A stretch of 12,233 nt of DNA from CAZTPH01 sp031552655 (GCA_031552655.1 JAVBML010000085.1:1-12233), one strand, 5' to 3'; shown: positions 1 to 7,409, numbered from the stretch's first letter. Numbers and translations: made by a program. The notes: generated by a model not told the origin, from the sequence alone.

Positions 1-145
1 CTAAAAATCTATACTAAGCGTTAAGTCATAGTAGCGTATTCCAGCTGCGGGACGGCCGAGGCCAATTAACTTGCTGCGTTAAGACGAGTACGTTTAGGGG
101 TCACGATGGCCTAAACGTTTCATGAGTTAGCGGCACTCCTGCATT
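1..145 (-). ncRNA. ssrA: Partial transfer-messenger RNA, 3' (acceptor-side) half, cut by the window edge
   Basis: Read on the minus strand, this stretch follows, in order, the 3' half of E. coli tmRNA as I remember it. It has a CTTAA...AGTTAATTGGC block like the PK3/PK4 junction, then GTCC(C)GCAGCTGG (CCGCAGCTGG at 41-50) matching the PK4 block GTCCGTCCGCAGCTGG. After that come GACTTA and GCTTAGTATAG where E. coli has GACTGACTAAGCATGTAGTA, the 3' strand of helix P2. The T arm and CCA end would lie left of position 1. A 9-bp stem (90-98 with 110-118) sits where PK3 is expected. tmRNA with SmpB rescues stalled ribosomes and tags the nascent peptide. No tag ORF and no tRNA-like 5' end (GGGGnTGA...TTCGAC) can be seen at 146-340, where a one-piece gene would need them. 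The gene may therefore be circularly permuted (two-piece tmRNA) or a broken remnant. The right boundary is approximate. The alignment was by eye and from memory. Confidence 0.55.
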
Positions 146-146
146 T

Positions 147-183
147 TTCAGGGAGATGAAAATATATTTTCCATCTCCCTGAA
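147..183. repeat. Strong inverted repeat (12-bp stem), possible terminator or RNA 5' structure
   Basis: Positions 147-158 pair perfectly with 172-183 (TTCAGGGAGATG with CATCTCCCTGAA). After one bulged C at 171 the helix continues through A/T pairs to 163/166. On the plus strand it is followed by a short T-rich stretch (attctttta), and on the minus strand by five A's. It is therefore not a textbook intrinsic terminator for the minus-strand RNA to its left. It could be a weak bidirectional terminator insulating the ATPase gene, or a helix at the 5' end of the tmRNA-like precursor. Confidence 0.6.
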
Positions 184-209
184 TTCTTTTAAATTAATTG
201 TTATCTAAT

Positions 210-236
210 TTTTTGAGGGCCGGATATCCTCAAAAA
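210..236. repeat. Inverted repeat in the ATPase upstream region (9-bp stem, 9-base loop)
   Basis: TTTTTGAGG at 210-218 is the exact reverse complement of CCTCAAAAA at 228-236; the loop holds GCCGGATAT. It lies in the non-coding stretch 184-322 upstream of the ATPase gene. T precedes and A follows the stem on both strands, so no terminator U-tail is formed. It could be an operator-like element or part of an untranslated leader; nothing identifies a binding protein. I saw no convincing -35/-10 pair in 184-322 on either strand. Confidence 0.4.
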
Positions 237-322
237 CATCTCGACTTCCCTGGGAGAGTTGTTTAGTATACCTAGTCTCTTTTGGTATGGTTATATTTGA
301 AAGCTTTAGCAGCCGTTGACTT

Positions 323-3025
323 ATGATATCTAATAATTGGCACGTAGAAAATTTTTCCTTTGCCTTGAATGAACTTGGGAGTACTGCCCATGGACTTCCC
401 CGGGCAGAAGCTCTACATCGTCTAAAATTACATGGTCCCAACGAGATTGCAATGCGCCAGCGACCAAGTGTTTTTCGAAGATTTCTGCGTCAATTTCACA
501 ATATCTTAATTTATGTTCTCCTAGTTTCAGCACTCATTACCGTTTTTTTAGGACAGTGGGTTGATAGTCTAGTTATTCTTGGTGTGGTTGTATTGAACGC
601 TATCTTTGGTTTTATTCAGGAAGATAAGGCGGAAAATGCCATAGATGCTATAAAAAATATGTTGGCTCCCACGGCAAATGTTATTCGCGACGATAGGCAT
701 TTTACGGTTAATGCCAGGGATTTAGTGGTTGGAGACATAGTATTAATAAAAAGTGGCGATAAGGTTCCCGCGGATCTTCGATTGATGGAAACTAAGAGTT
801 TACAAATTCAGGAATCGATCCTAACGGGAGAATCAGATGTGGTTAATAAAAATGTGGATGCCGTTCCCGTAGGTGCACCCCTTGGAGATCGTTTTTGCAT
901 GGCCTACAGTGGCACGGCGGTTACCTATGGCAAAGGGAAGGGTATCGTTGTTGCCACTGCTACTGCTACGGAACTTGGAAAAATTAGCGCCATGCTTGGT
1001 AGTGTACGAACTGTTGCTACTCCTCTCCTTAGGCAAATGGATAGCTTCGGAAGATGGTTAACTTTCGTTATCTTTCTTTTGGCATTGCTAACATTTTTAA
1101 TCGGAATTTTTCTCTGGGATTATTCGGCTAACCAAATGTTTCTATCGGTTGTTGCCTTGGCTGTTGCTGCAATTCCAGAAGTATTGCCTCCATTGCTTAC
1201 CATAATTTTAGCTATTGGTGTTACGCGCATGGCTAAAAGAAATGCCATTATACGTCAATTACCAGCGGTGGAAACCATGGGTTCCGTTACCACCATTTGC
1301 ACCGATAAAACAGGAACCCTGACGCGTAATGAACAAACCATAAGAGATATTATTACAGCCCAGGAGCAATATGAAGTTGAGGATAATAGGGAATTTATCT
1401 ATAGCCTTTCCAATGCTATGAAACTGAGCAATGGAGAGGAATTAAATGCCCACGGTAGTTTGCTTTTAGCCATCACCGGAGCCATTTTGTGTAACGATGG
1501 TAGTTTCTTTAGGGATAGTGAAGGGGCCTGGGTATTGCGAGGTGACCCCGTGGATAGAGCGCTACTAGAAATAGGAGTTCACACCGGTATTGATTTAAAT
1601 TTTGTACAAAAAAATAATCCCCGTTTGGATTTAATACCCTATGAGTCCGAACATAAATTTATGGCTACTCTCCATCATTTAGAAGAGGGGGCAGGAGGGG
1701 CTATATACATAAAGGGTGCTCCAGATCAAATATTAACACGCTGTACCTTTGAGCGCATAGAGGGGTTTGATCGACTAATCAATGTTAGCTATTGGCAAGA
1801 GAAAATTGATTTGTTTGCTCGCCAGGGATATCGCATCATAGCCATTGCTCGTAAAAAAACACTGCCAGAAAAAGTTACTCTTTCCTTTGCGGATGTTGAG
1901 CATGGGCTTACTTTAGTGGCAATTTTTGCCCTCATTGATGCTCCCCGGGCTGAAATAGCCCAGGCAGTGGAGGAGTGCTTTCATGCTAGAATAAAAGTAA
2001 AGATGATTACGGGTGACTATGCTGTTACAGCTTTAACCATAGCATCCCAGGTAGGAATTGATAGCAAAACCGGGGTTCTAACGGGTAATGATCTTGATGC
2101 GATGAGTGACGAAGAATTAGCCAATGCTGTGAAGATGGTAAATGTCTACGCTAGGACGTCACCGCAACATAAATTACGCTTAGTAAAAGCTCTACAGGCC
2201 AATGGTGAATTAGTTGCCATGACCGGAGATGGGGTCAATGATGCACCTGCTCTGCGTAGGGCTGACATTGGAGTAACCATGGGGCATAAAGGAGCGGAAC
2301 TTGCTAAGGAGTCAGCGGATATAGTATTGGCAGATGATAACTTTGCTACCATTGTCCATGCCATAGAGGAGGGAAGGGTAGTATATGATAACTTAAAGAA
2401 AGTATTGTTGCATGTGTTACCTACCAATGCCGCTGAAGGTTTAGTAATTGTTATGGCAATTTTATTTGGTGTGATTTTACCCATTACTCCCGTGCAAATA
2501 CTATGGGTAAATATGATTACCGGGGTTACCATGGCTACGTCCCTAGGTTTTGAACCGGCAGAAAATAATATTATGCAACGACCACCGAGAAATTCAAAGA
2601 ATTCCATACTGTCTAGCTTATTAATTTTTAGAATATTTTTTGTTACGTTGCTTCTGGTTGCCAGTGTATTTGGTATATTTATATGGCAACTAAAGGGTGG
2701 CTTCGAACTAAGTGTAGCCCGGACCGTTGCAGTGAATATGCTGGTTTTAGGGGAAGCTATATATTTACTTAATTGTCGGAAATTACATAGTTCAGTATTT
2801 AATCGCCATAACTTTTTTGATAATCCAAAATTTTTTCTTTCTTTGGTGGCAACGCTTTTACTGCAGTTAATATTTACCTACGTACCAACAATGCAAAAGT
2901 TTTTTGGTACGGCAGCCATAGGTGGATTAGATTGGCTATTGATAGTTTTATTGGCCAGCATTGTTTTTGCCATAGTGGAGATGGAAAAACTAATTTCTAA
3001 GAAACTACGTTGGTTACTTTGGTAG
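323..3025 (+). CDS. P-type (P2-like) cation-transporting ATPase
   Basis: A 900-residue inner-membrane ion pump driven by ATP through an aspartyl-phosphate intermediate. All P-type signatures are intact. There is an N-terminal cation-ATPase domain (about 5-75, with GLPRAEALHRL...GPNE), the actuator loop TGES (168-171), the phosphorylation site DKTGT (D328), the nucleotide-domain KGAPD (464-468), MITGD (561-565) and the hinge TGDGVNDAP (634-642). Hydrophobic pairs flank the actuator domain (about 55-98 and 245-300), and a six-helix C-terminal block begins near 695, the pattern of SERCA/PMR1-like pumps. The ion-site region differs from SERCA. M4 reads PEVLPP (285-290) instead of PEGLPA. M5 keeps N702 and E705. 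M6 reads WVNMITGV, so N730 and T733 are kept but the SERCA D800 position is G734. M8 has E811 where SERCA has E908. The transported ion therefore cannot be assigned; Ca2+, Mn2+, Na+ or H+ are all possible. A TGA at 317-319 lies in frame just upstream, so ATG 323 is the earliest start; its ribosome site is weak. Confidence 0.93.
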   Translation: MISNNWHVENFSFALNELGSTAHGLPRAEALHRLKLHGPNEIAMRQRPSVFRRFLRQFHNILIYVLLVSALITVFLGQWVDSLVILGVVVLNAIFGFIQEDKAENAIDAIKNMLAPTANVIRDDRHFTVNARDLVVGDIVLIKSGDKVPADLRLMETKSLQIQESILTGESDVVNKNVDAVPVGAPLGDRFCMAYSGTAVTYGKGKGIVVATATATELGKISAMLGSVRTVATPLLRQMDSFGRWLTFVIFLLALLTFLIGIFLWDYSANQMFLSVVALAVAAIPEVLPPLLTIILAIGVTRMAKRNAIIRQLPAVETMGSVTTICTDKTGTLTRNEQTIRDIITAQEQYEVEDNREFIYSLSNAMKLSNGEELNAHGSLLLAITGAILCNDGSFFRDSEGAWVLRGDPVDRALLEIGVHTGIDLNFVQKNNPRLDLIPYESEHKFMATLHHLEEGAGGAIYIKGAPDQILTRCTFERIEGFDRLINVSYWQEKIDLFARQGYRIIAIARKKTLPEKVTLSFADVEHGLTLVAIFALIDAPRAEIAQAVEECFHARIKVKMITGDYAVTALTIASQVGIDSKTGVLTGNDLDAMSDEELANAVKMVNVYARTSPQHKLRLVKALQANGELVAMTGDGVNDAPALRRADIGVTMGHKGAELAKESADIVLADDNFATIVHAIEEGRVVYDNLKKVLLHVLPTNAAEGLVIVMAILFGVILPITPVQILWVNMITGVTMATSLGFEPAENNIMQRPPRNSKNSILSSLLIFRIFFVTLLLVASVFGIFIWQLKGGFELSVARTVAVNMLVLGEAIYLLNCRKLHSSVFNRHNFFDNPKFFLSLVATLLLQLIFTYVPTMQKFFGTAAIGGLDWLLIVLLASIVFAIVEMEKLISKKLRWLLW

Positions 3026-3035
3026 AAGGAGAAGA

Positions 3036-3057
3036 AATAGTAACTATTAAATTTTTT
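3036..3057 (+). terminator. Weak terminator-like hairpin after the ATPase gene
   Basis: AATAG (3036-3040) and CTATT (3044-3048) can form a 5-bp stem with a TAA loop, followed by AAA and six T's (3052-3057), eleven bases after the ATPase stop codon. The stem has only one G-C pair, so it would be inefficient. It is the only candidate between the ATPase gene and rlpA. Confidence 0.25.
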
Positions 3058-3121
3058 CTATTGTAAATCAAGGTGTTAATATATATTTGCACTACGGTAC
3101 TTCTAACCAGGCACTATTTTT

Positions 3122-3130
3122 TGATATAAT
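3122..3130 (+). promoter_or_regulatory. Extended -10 promoter element of rlpA
   Basis: TGATATAAT holds a perfect TATAAT (3125-3130) preceded by a TGn extension. The best -35 match at 17-18 bp (TTCTAA, 3101-3106) is poor, as is common for extended -10 promoters. Transcription would start near 3137. This coincides with the first in-frame ATG and is one reason to place translation start downstream, at 3179. Confidence 0.6.
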
Positions 3131-3166
3131 AAAACCATGATAATAGTAAACAGATTGAGGGAATCT

Positions 3167-3171
3167 AGGAG
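3167..3171 (+). promoter_or_regulatory. Ribosome binding site that decides the rlpA start
   Basis: AGGAG lies 7 bases before an in-frame GTG at 3179. The upstream ATG at 3137 has no Shine-Dalgarno sequence and coincides with the predicted transcription start. Starting at GTG gives a compact lipoprotein signal peptide. Confidence 0.6.
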
Positions 3172-3178
3172 TTGGGTT

Positions 3179-3988
3179 GTGAGGAGTAGTTTTTTCATAG
3201 TTCTCACTATTTTATTTTGTTTAACGCAGCTCAGTGGATGTGGGATTATTAAAAAAAATATCTATCAGCCCGATGGTCCTCCGCGAATCGATATTGATCC
3301 TAGTAAGATAAGGGATGCCATTCCTAGATCAGAACCCTACCATCCTTACGGAACAAAGGATTATGTTGTTAGGGGAAAGAAATATAAAGTGCTTAAAACT
3401 TCTCGAGGCTATGTTAAAACAGGCTATGCATCTTGGTATGGATCAAAATTTCATGGTAGAGCCACTTCCACTCAGGAAAAATTTAATCTCTATACTATGA
3501 CTGCTGCGAGCCCAGAATTACCTCTACCTAGCTACGTTGAGGTGATTAATTTACGCAATGGTAAAAAAGTCATTGTTAGAGTCAATGACCGTGGCCCTTT
3601 CCACGGAGGCAGAATATTGGATCTTTCCTATGCTGCTGCGAAGAAACTTGGTTATGCTAATGAAGGGATAGCCCCTGTTAAAATCATTGCCATTGATCCG
3701 AAGACGTGGAAAATGAATGCTAGTATCAATAAAGATAGAAAGCACGCTTCTGAAAATCTTAGAGGTAAGCTATTTTTGCAGCTGGGAGCTTTTTCAAGTA
3801 TGGATAACGCTAGGGCACTGGCCGATAGAATAAAAGCTGTCGTTGGTCATAGCAATGAAGTATTTTTAGTGGCACAATCAAATATTCATAGAGTACGCAT
3901 AGGGCCTTTGGTAACCATGGATGAAGGGAAAAAACTAAGGGAGCTTTTAGAGTCCCAGGGCTTCGATGATATTATCTTTGTTAAATAG
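3179..3988 (+). CDS. rlpA: RlpA-like septal lipoprotein (DPBB plus SPOR domains), putative lytic transglycosylase
   Basis: 269 residues from GTG 3179; an ATG at 3137 would add 14 residues. The signal peptide is short and basic (MRSS), followed by a hydrophobic core and the lipobox LSGC with lipidated Cys21, so it is probably outer-membrane anchored. A double-psi beta-barrel spans about 81-173, with GYASWYG, FHGRAT, LPLPSYVEV, VIVRVNDRGPF and RILDLSYAAA. A C-terminal SPOR domain (about 196-269, FLQLGAFSSMDNA...RVRIGPL) would bind stem-peptide-free septal peptidoglycan. Family members such as Pseudomonas aeruginosa RlpA cleave such denuded glycan strands and help daughter cells separate. The Glu (E100) and Asp (D137) of the active-site set are present, but the usual TAAH motif reads TAAS, putting Ser111 where the His normally sits. 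Activity is thus uncertain. It has its own promoter and a gap before icmV, so it is probably monocistronic. Confidence 0.9.
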   Translation: MRSSFFIVLTILFCLTQLSGCGIIKKNIYQPDGPPRIDIDPSKIRDAIPRSEPYHPYGTKDYVVRGKKYKVLKTSRGYVKTGYASWYGSKFHGRATSTQEKFNLYTMTAASPELPLPSYVEVINLRNGKKVIVRVNDRGPFHGGRILDLSYAAAKKLGYANEGIAPVKIIAIDPKTWKMNASINKDRKHASENLRGKLFLQLGAFSSMDNARALADRIKAVVGHSNEVFLVAQSNIHRVRIGPLVTMDEGKKLRELLESQGFDDIIFVK

Positions 3989-4022
3989 CATAGATAGTGG
4001 GAATTGCTATGAATTTTATTTT
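3985..4022 (+). terminator. Possible weak intrinsic terminator of rlpA
   Basis: ATAGCA (3985-3990, overlapping the rlpA stop codon) pairs with TGCTAT (4005-4010) across a 14-base loop, followed by a T-rich run (ttttattttac). The stem is only 6 bp and the loop is large, so this is tentative. Confidence 0.3.
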
Positions 4023-4065
4023 ACACTAAGTAAACTAAAAAAATATACCAAATCTCATATTAAGG

Positions 4066-4074
4066 TGATATAAT
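4066..4074 (+). promoter_or_regulatory. Extended -10 promoter element of icmV-dotA
   Basis: TGATATAAT is identical to the element before rlpA: TGn plus a perfect TATAAT (4069-4074), without a good -35. The start would be near 4081. That leaves a leader of about 30 bases to ATG 4113, and almost none to the alternative ATG at 4086. Confidence 0.6.
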
Positions 4075-4112
4075 ATGTACGTTTTATGGATAAAATTAAA
4101 GGGAAAATTTCT

Positions 4113-4583
4113 ATGTCGACGGATACAAGGCCTGCTACAAAGAAAAAGGGAATTATAAGAAGATTCTTTGGTTCTTTTTTTAGCGTAAAAAAATGGGTTT
4201 CCTATGATGAATTAGTGGTTAATGCGGAGAACTTCTGGGCACTATTAAAAAAGCTTTTTTCACACAAGAAAAAGAAAATCATAGAAGAAAGCTATGATGG
4301 GGCAATGGAACGCATGTCTCTAAGCGAAGAATATCTAGTTCAGAGAAAAAGACTTTTTTTAAAATCAGCAATTATTTACTATGGCTTTGCGCTCATACTT
4401 CTAATCTATGGTGTCTATTTACTATTAAATCTAAAATTAATAGCCGCACTGTTAACAATCATTATTTTGACTCCCATTGCCCTTACAGCTTATAGGGAAC
4501 ATTTTTGGTATATGCAAATGGAAAAAAAACAATTGGGATGTACTTTCAATGATTGGGTAGGATTTGTTTTTAGGAGGAAATAA
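4113..4583 (+). CDS. icmV: Dot/Icm type IVB secretion protein IcmV
   Basis: A 156-residue membrane protein. A basic N-terminus (RPATKKKGIIRRFF) and an amphipathic region with a Lys-rich patch (about 46-56) are followed by two membrane segments (about 84-105 and 107-126). The Cys/Trp-containing tail, EKKQLGCTFNDWVG (137-150), is what I associate with IcmV. The length is close to that of Legionella IcmV (about 150 residues), and the gene sits directly upstream of dotA as in Legionella and Coxiella. IcmV is an inner-membrane component required for Dot/Icm function; its precise role is unclear. ATG 4113 is chosen because AAAGGGA ends 8 bases upstream, while the in-frame ATG at 4086 has no ribosome site and lies 5 bases after the predicted transcription start; it would add 9 residues. 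Its stop is 3 bases before dotA, so the two are co-transcribed. The identification rests on context plus the C-terminal motif. Confidence 0.85.
   Translation: MSTDTRPATKKKGIIRRFFGSFFSVKKWVSYDELVVNAENFWALLKKLFSHKKKKIIEESYDGAMERMSLSEEYLVQRKRLFLKSAIIYYGFALILLIYGVYLLLNLKLIAALLTIIILTPIALTAYREHFWYMQMEKKQLGCTFNDWVGFVFRRK
4572..4577 (+). promoter_or_regulatory. Shine-Dalgarno site of dotA inside the end of icmV
   Basis: AGGAGG lies 9 bases before ATG 4587, within the last codons of icmV. This is the strongest ribosome site in the window and suggests that icmV and dotA translation are coupled. Confidence 0.7.
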
Positions 4584-4586
4584 GGG

Positions 4587-7409
4587 ATGAAAAGGGATAA
4601 TCTGTTTTTCAAATTATTAATCTTATTTTTTTTAGTATTAGTTTCATCTTTATCATTTGCCGATGACGGAGCATCCTTTTGGGGCATAAAGAGCCTTGGT
4701 TTTTCTCCCGCTGCCAGCGACCTATCCGTAGGTTTTTTGATGAAGATATTTGGTAAGGTCCCGGGTGTGGATCAATTTCTTCTAGGTGGCTCTACTATAA
4801 TTGGTGCCGTTTTCATGGTTTTTAACATTGGAATACTAGCTCTATCGGGAATTTTTGTGACCTATACCATAGCTAAAATTCTAACGGAAACGAGCATGGA
4901 TGGCTCTGCCATAGGAAAAAGCACTACCATTTGGACGGCAATTCGTTGTTCCCTTAGCACTAGTCTGCTAGTTCCTCACATGGATAATAGCTATTCCATG
5001 ATCAATAGCATAGTTATGTGGGTAGTAATTCAGAGCATAGGATTGGCTAATCAAACATGGACCACAGCCTTGGAATTTTTGAAAGGTGGTGCACCTACCT
5101 ATTCCGAAGCTAAGACTTTGGATTACTCATTAATTAGCTATCTACACGATACTAATAAAGCTAAGGAGACTAACATTGGAGCGGCGGATGTCTTGGTTTC
5201 CTTGTCATGTTCTAATCTTGTATATGATGCCCTAACTCAAGTGCAAACGGAAATTAGAAATAAGCTAAATAACCGAGGTTCGTCGCTGGGTGGCCAGGGA
5301 TCAGATTTGAACTACGATGAGAAGGATATACTTTCAAAGAGTAATGTGACCATTGATAAGCGTGGTACTAGTTTTGCACTATATAAAGATGATGGTGATA
5401 GCTATGTTTTTCCCTATATAGATAGTAGCATGGCGAAGAGCTACGGACTCTATACCTTGAATAAGGATAATCAATTGGAATCCCTGGGTGATAAGTTAAC
5501 TAAGTTGAATGGAATATGTGGTATTATTACCTATAAATCTGGCACTGCGGACTCGTCCGCTGCTCAAAAAGCCAGCGGTTTAACCGCTATGATTGGTAGT
5601 TTAGATAAAATTGCTGAGGATATGGTGAGTAGAGCTAAGGAAGGTAAATTAGATCCCACTGCCCATGTTATTTTAAATAGTAATAACAGTAAAATTTATT
5701 TGCAAAACCCTAAGGATCCCTACAGCTCAACCGTAACTAATTTTGATGGTAATCAATCTAATAATTTAATTGACACTTTAAATTGGCCCTTTGATTCTCA
5801 AAACATGGTAGCCGCAGCTACTTCCTATCAAAGTGCTCTGTCTGGAGTTACTCAGGGTATTAACAATTCAAGTAATAATGTTGTGAAGGATACGGTGGAA
5901 AATGCAAAGAAACAGGGATGGATTGGAGCGGGAGGTTACTATCGTTCCCTAGCTTCTGCGCAGGCAAAAATTGCTGGAGAAATAAAGGGAGGCGACCGCC
6001 TAACGACTCCCATAGAGAGAGCAGCAACCTTGGGAAGTTTTGCGCTCAATAGTCAAGCTTCCCAATACATTGGTGATTTGGGTACAGATCATAGGAAATA
6101 TTTAATAAAAATTGTGGATTGGGTTCAGCTATCCAAGGATTATTCTAAACTACTAGCTAAATATTTAGTCAATAGCGTTAACTCTGCGGGAAATGATCCA
6201 AATCAAACGAGAGTTTTGGCAGAGAAGGATGAAAAAAATTATCTAGGGGCATTCACTAAATATACCAGTTCCAGTATAAATGGGAAAATAATAGGTATAA
6301 TTGCTTCCTACATAATTCCTATTTCAGCGGTTATTTGTTCAATTATATTTCAGAAGCTACCTGTAGAAATTCTGTTTTATAATATCGGCGAAATAATGAC
6401 TACGTGGTTTGAAAATATAAATGATAAAAGTTTAGACCCGATTATTAAATTACAGAATTTGGGCGATAAGATGATCGAAGTTAGTCTTAATAGTATTAAG
6501 TTAGTTAATACCCTTCTCATGGGCGTCTATGGCGTAATTATCAGTGCCAATTTTGCTCTTAGTATAGGTTCCACTATATTAGCGGCGGCAACGGGTAATT
6601 TCTGGGGAATTGGTACCGGAGCAAGCGTAGCATTGGATACCTTGGCCCGAGTATATAGCGATTTGGGAGCCATGGCCCAGACGTTTTTAAATATGCAGAT
6701 GCCGATTTTATTGTCTATTATGGGACCAATTTTAGTTAGTGGAATTATACTAACTGTATATGTTCCCGTAATTCCCTATTTACTTTTTCTATTTGGCGCC
6801 ATTAGCTGGATTATTTCGGTTTTAATTTTGATGGCAGCGGCTCCCATAATATGCTTCCTAATGCTATGGGGTAATTCATCCCAGGAGAATCCTTTACTCT
6901 CCAGGGAAGCCGAACAATTTGTAATGCAAATAGTGGGAGTATTTTTTCGTCCCACGTTGATGATTATAGGACTAATAGCGGGAGTAATGCTTTCCTATGT
7001 GGGCGTTGATATTCTGAATCTTGGTTTTAGTAATATGTTTAAAATAATTCTCCAGGATTCAAGTGGTTCTGAGACATTACAAGCTATTAAGATAGCTGGA
7101 GCTGTTGTAATTTATACCTTTACCATGGTATCCATCGTTAATATGTGTTTCTCTAGTATTCACATGTTATATAGCGAAGCCATGAGGGTGGCAGGTATAT
7201 CAGCACCGGCAGTGGGCATGGAGGAAAAACAGACGGAAGCGGTAAAGGGCTCCGTTACGCAGTTTGCTGAAGCGGGTAGCGCTGGAGCTAAAGAAAGCAG
7301 TGGTGCTTTTCAAAATAAGGGAAGTGCGGAACTTAAAATCAATCGAGTGGATAAAAAAAAGAAAGGCAAAAAAGGGGCGAAAGGTAATAATTCTAAAGAT
7401 GGCGGCTAG
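4587..7409 (+). CDS. dotA: Dot/Icm type IVB secretion inner-membrane protein DotA
   Basis: A 940-residue polytopic membrane protein of the Dot/Icm channel, homologous to TraY of IncI plasmids. A signal peptide (1-25) ends at SLSFA with probable cleavage before DDG. Hydrophobic segments lie near 70-97, 139-155, 568-588, 638-665, 706-728, 732-760, 787-807 and 835-857, giving the eight-segment layout described for Legionella DotA. A large hydrophilic domain (about 160-565), presumably periplasmic, lies between the second and third. It ends in a GWIGAGGYYRSLA motif (444-456), like the GW..AG.YY block typical of DotA/TraY. Three Cys (121, 208, 311) lie in the N-terminal third. Legionella DotA is about 1,048 residues, so this version is shorter. 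The tail after 880 is hydrophilic and very Lys-rich (922-936) and should be cytoplasmic. icmW and icmX, neighbours of this pair in Legionella, are not in the window. Confidence 0.92.
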   Translation: MKRDNLFFKLLILFFLVLVSSLSFADDGASFWGIKSLGFSPAASDLSVGFLMKIFGKVPGVDQFLLGGSTIIGAVFMVFNIGILALSGIFVTYTIAKILTETSMDGSAIGKSTTIWTAIRCSLSTSLLVPHMDNSYSMINSIVMWVVIQSIGLANQTWTTALEFLKGGAPTYSEAKTLDYSLISYLHDTNKAKETNIGAADVLVSLSCSNLVYDALTQVQTEIRNKLNNRGSSLGGQGSDLNYDEKDILSKSNVTIDKRGTSFALYKDDGDSYVFPYIDSSMAKSYGLYTLNKDNQLESLGDKLTKLNGICGIITYKSGTADSSAAQKASGLTAMIGSLDKIAEDMVSRAKEGKLDPTAHVILNSNNSKIYLQNPKDPYSSTVTNFDGNQSNNLIDTLNWPFDSQNMVAAATSYQSALSGVTQGINNSSNNVVKDTVENAKKQGWIGAGGYYRSLASAQAKIAGEIKGGDRLTTPIERAATLGSFALNSQASQYIGDLGTDHRKYLIKIVDWVQLSKDYSKLLAKYLVNSVNSAGNDPNQTRVLAEKDEKNYLGAFTKYTSSSINGKIIGIIASYIIPISAVICSIIFQKLPVEILFYNIGEIMTTWFENINDKSLDPIIKLQNLGDKMIEVSLNSIKLVNTLLMGVYGVIISANFALSIGSTILAAATGNFWGIGTGASVALDTLARVYSDLGAMAQTFLNMQMPILLSIMGPILVSGIILTVYVPVIPYLLFLFGAISWIISVLILMAAAPIICFLMLWGNSSQENPLLSREAEQFVMQIVGVFFRPTLMIIGLIAGVMLSYVGVDILNLGFSNMFKIILQDSSGSETLQAIKIAGAVVIYTFTMVSIVNMCFSSIHMLYSEAMRVAGISAPAVGMEEKQTEAVKGSVTQFAEAGSAGAKESSGAFQNKGSAELKINRVDKKKKGKKGAKGNNSKDGG

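Noticed and set aside
302..316. GCTTTAGCAGCC on the plus strand, resembling a tmRNA tag end (Ala-Leu-Ala-Ala)
   Set aside because: No stop codon follows in frame at the right place, and none of the surrounding tmRNA helices is visible on the plus strand. The tmRNA similarity at 1-145 is on the other strand.
205..441. Minus-strand 78-codon frame overlapping the ATPase start
   Set aside because: It lies antisense to conserved ATPase codons, has no ribosome site and no recognisable motif, and spans the non-coding hairpin region. It is a shadow frame.
2146..2607. Minus-strand 153-codon open frame inside the ATPase gene
   Set aside because: It is antisense to the strongly conserved TGDGVNDA and M5-M6 region. 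The composition is that of a reverse-frame shadow, with no start signal.
3137..3178. ATG 3137 as the rlpA start
   Set aside because: It has no Shine-Dalgarno sequence and coincides with the predicted transcription start. GTG 3179 with AGGAG 7 bases upstream gives a better lipoprotein signal peptide. It could still be used as a leaderless start.
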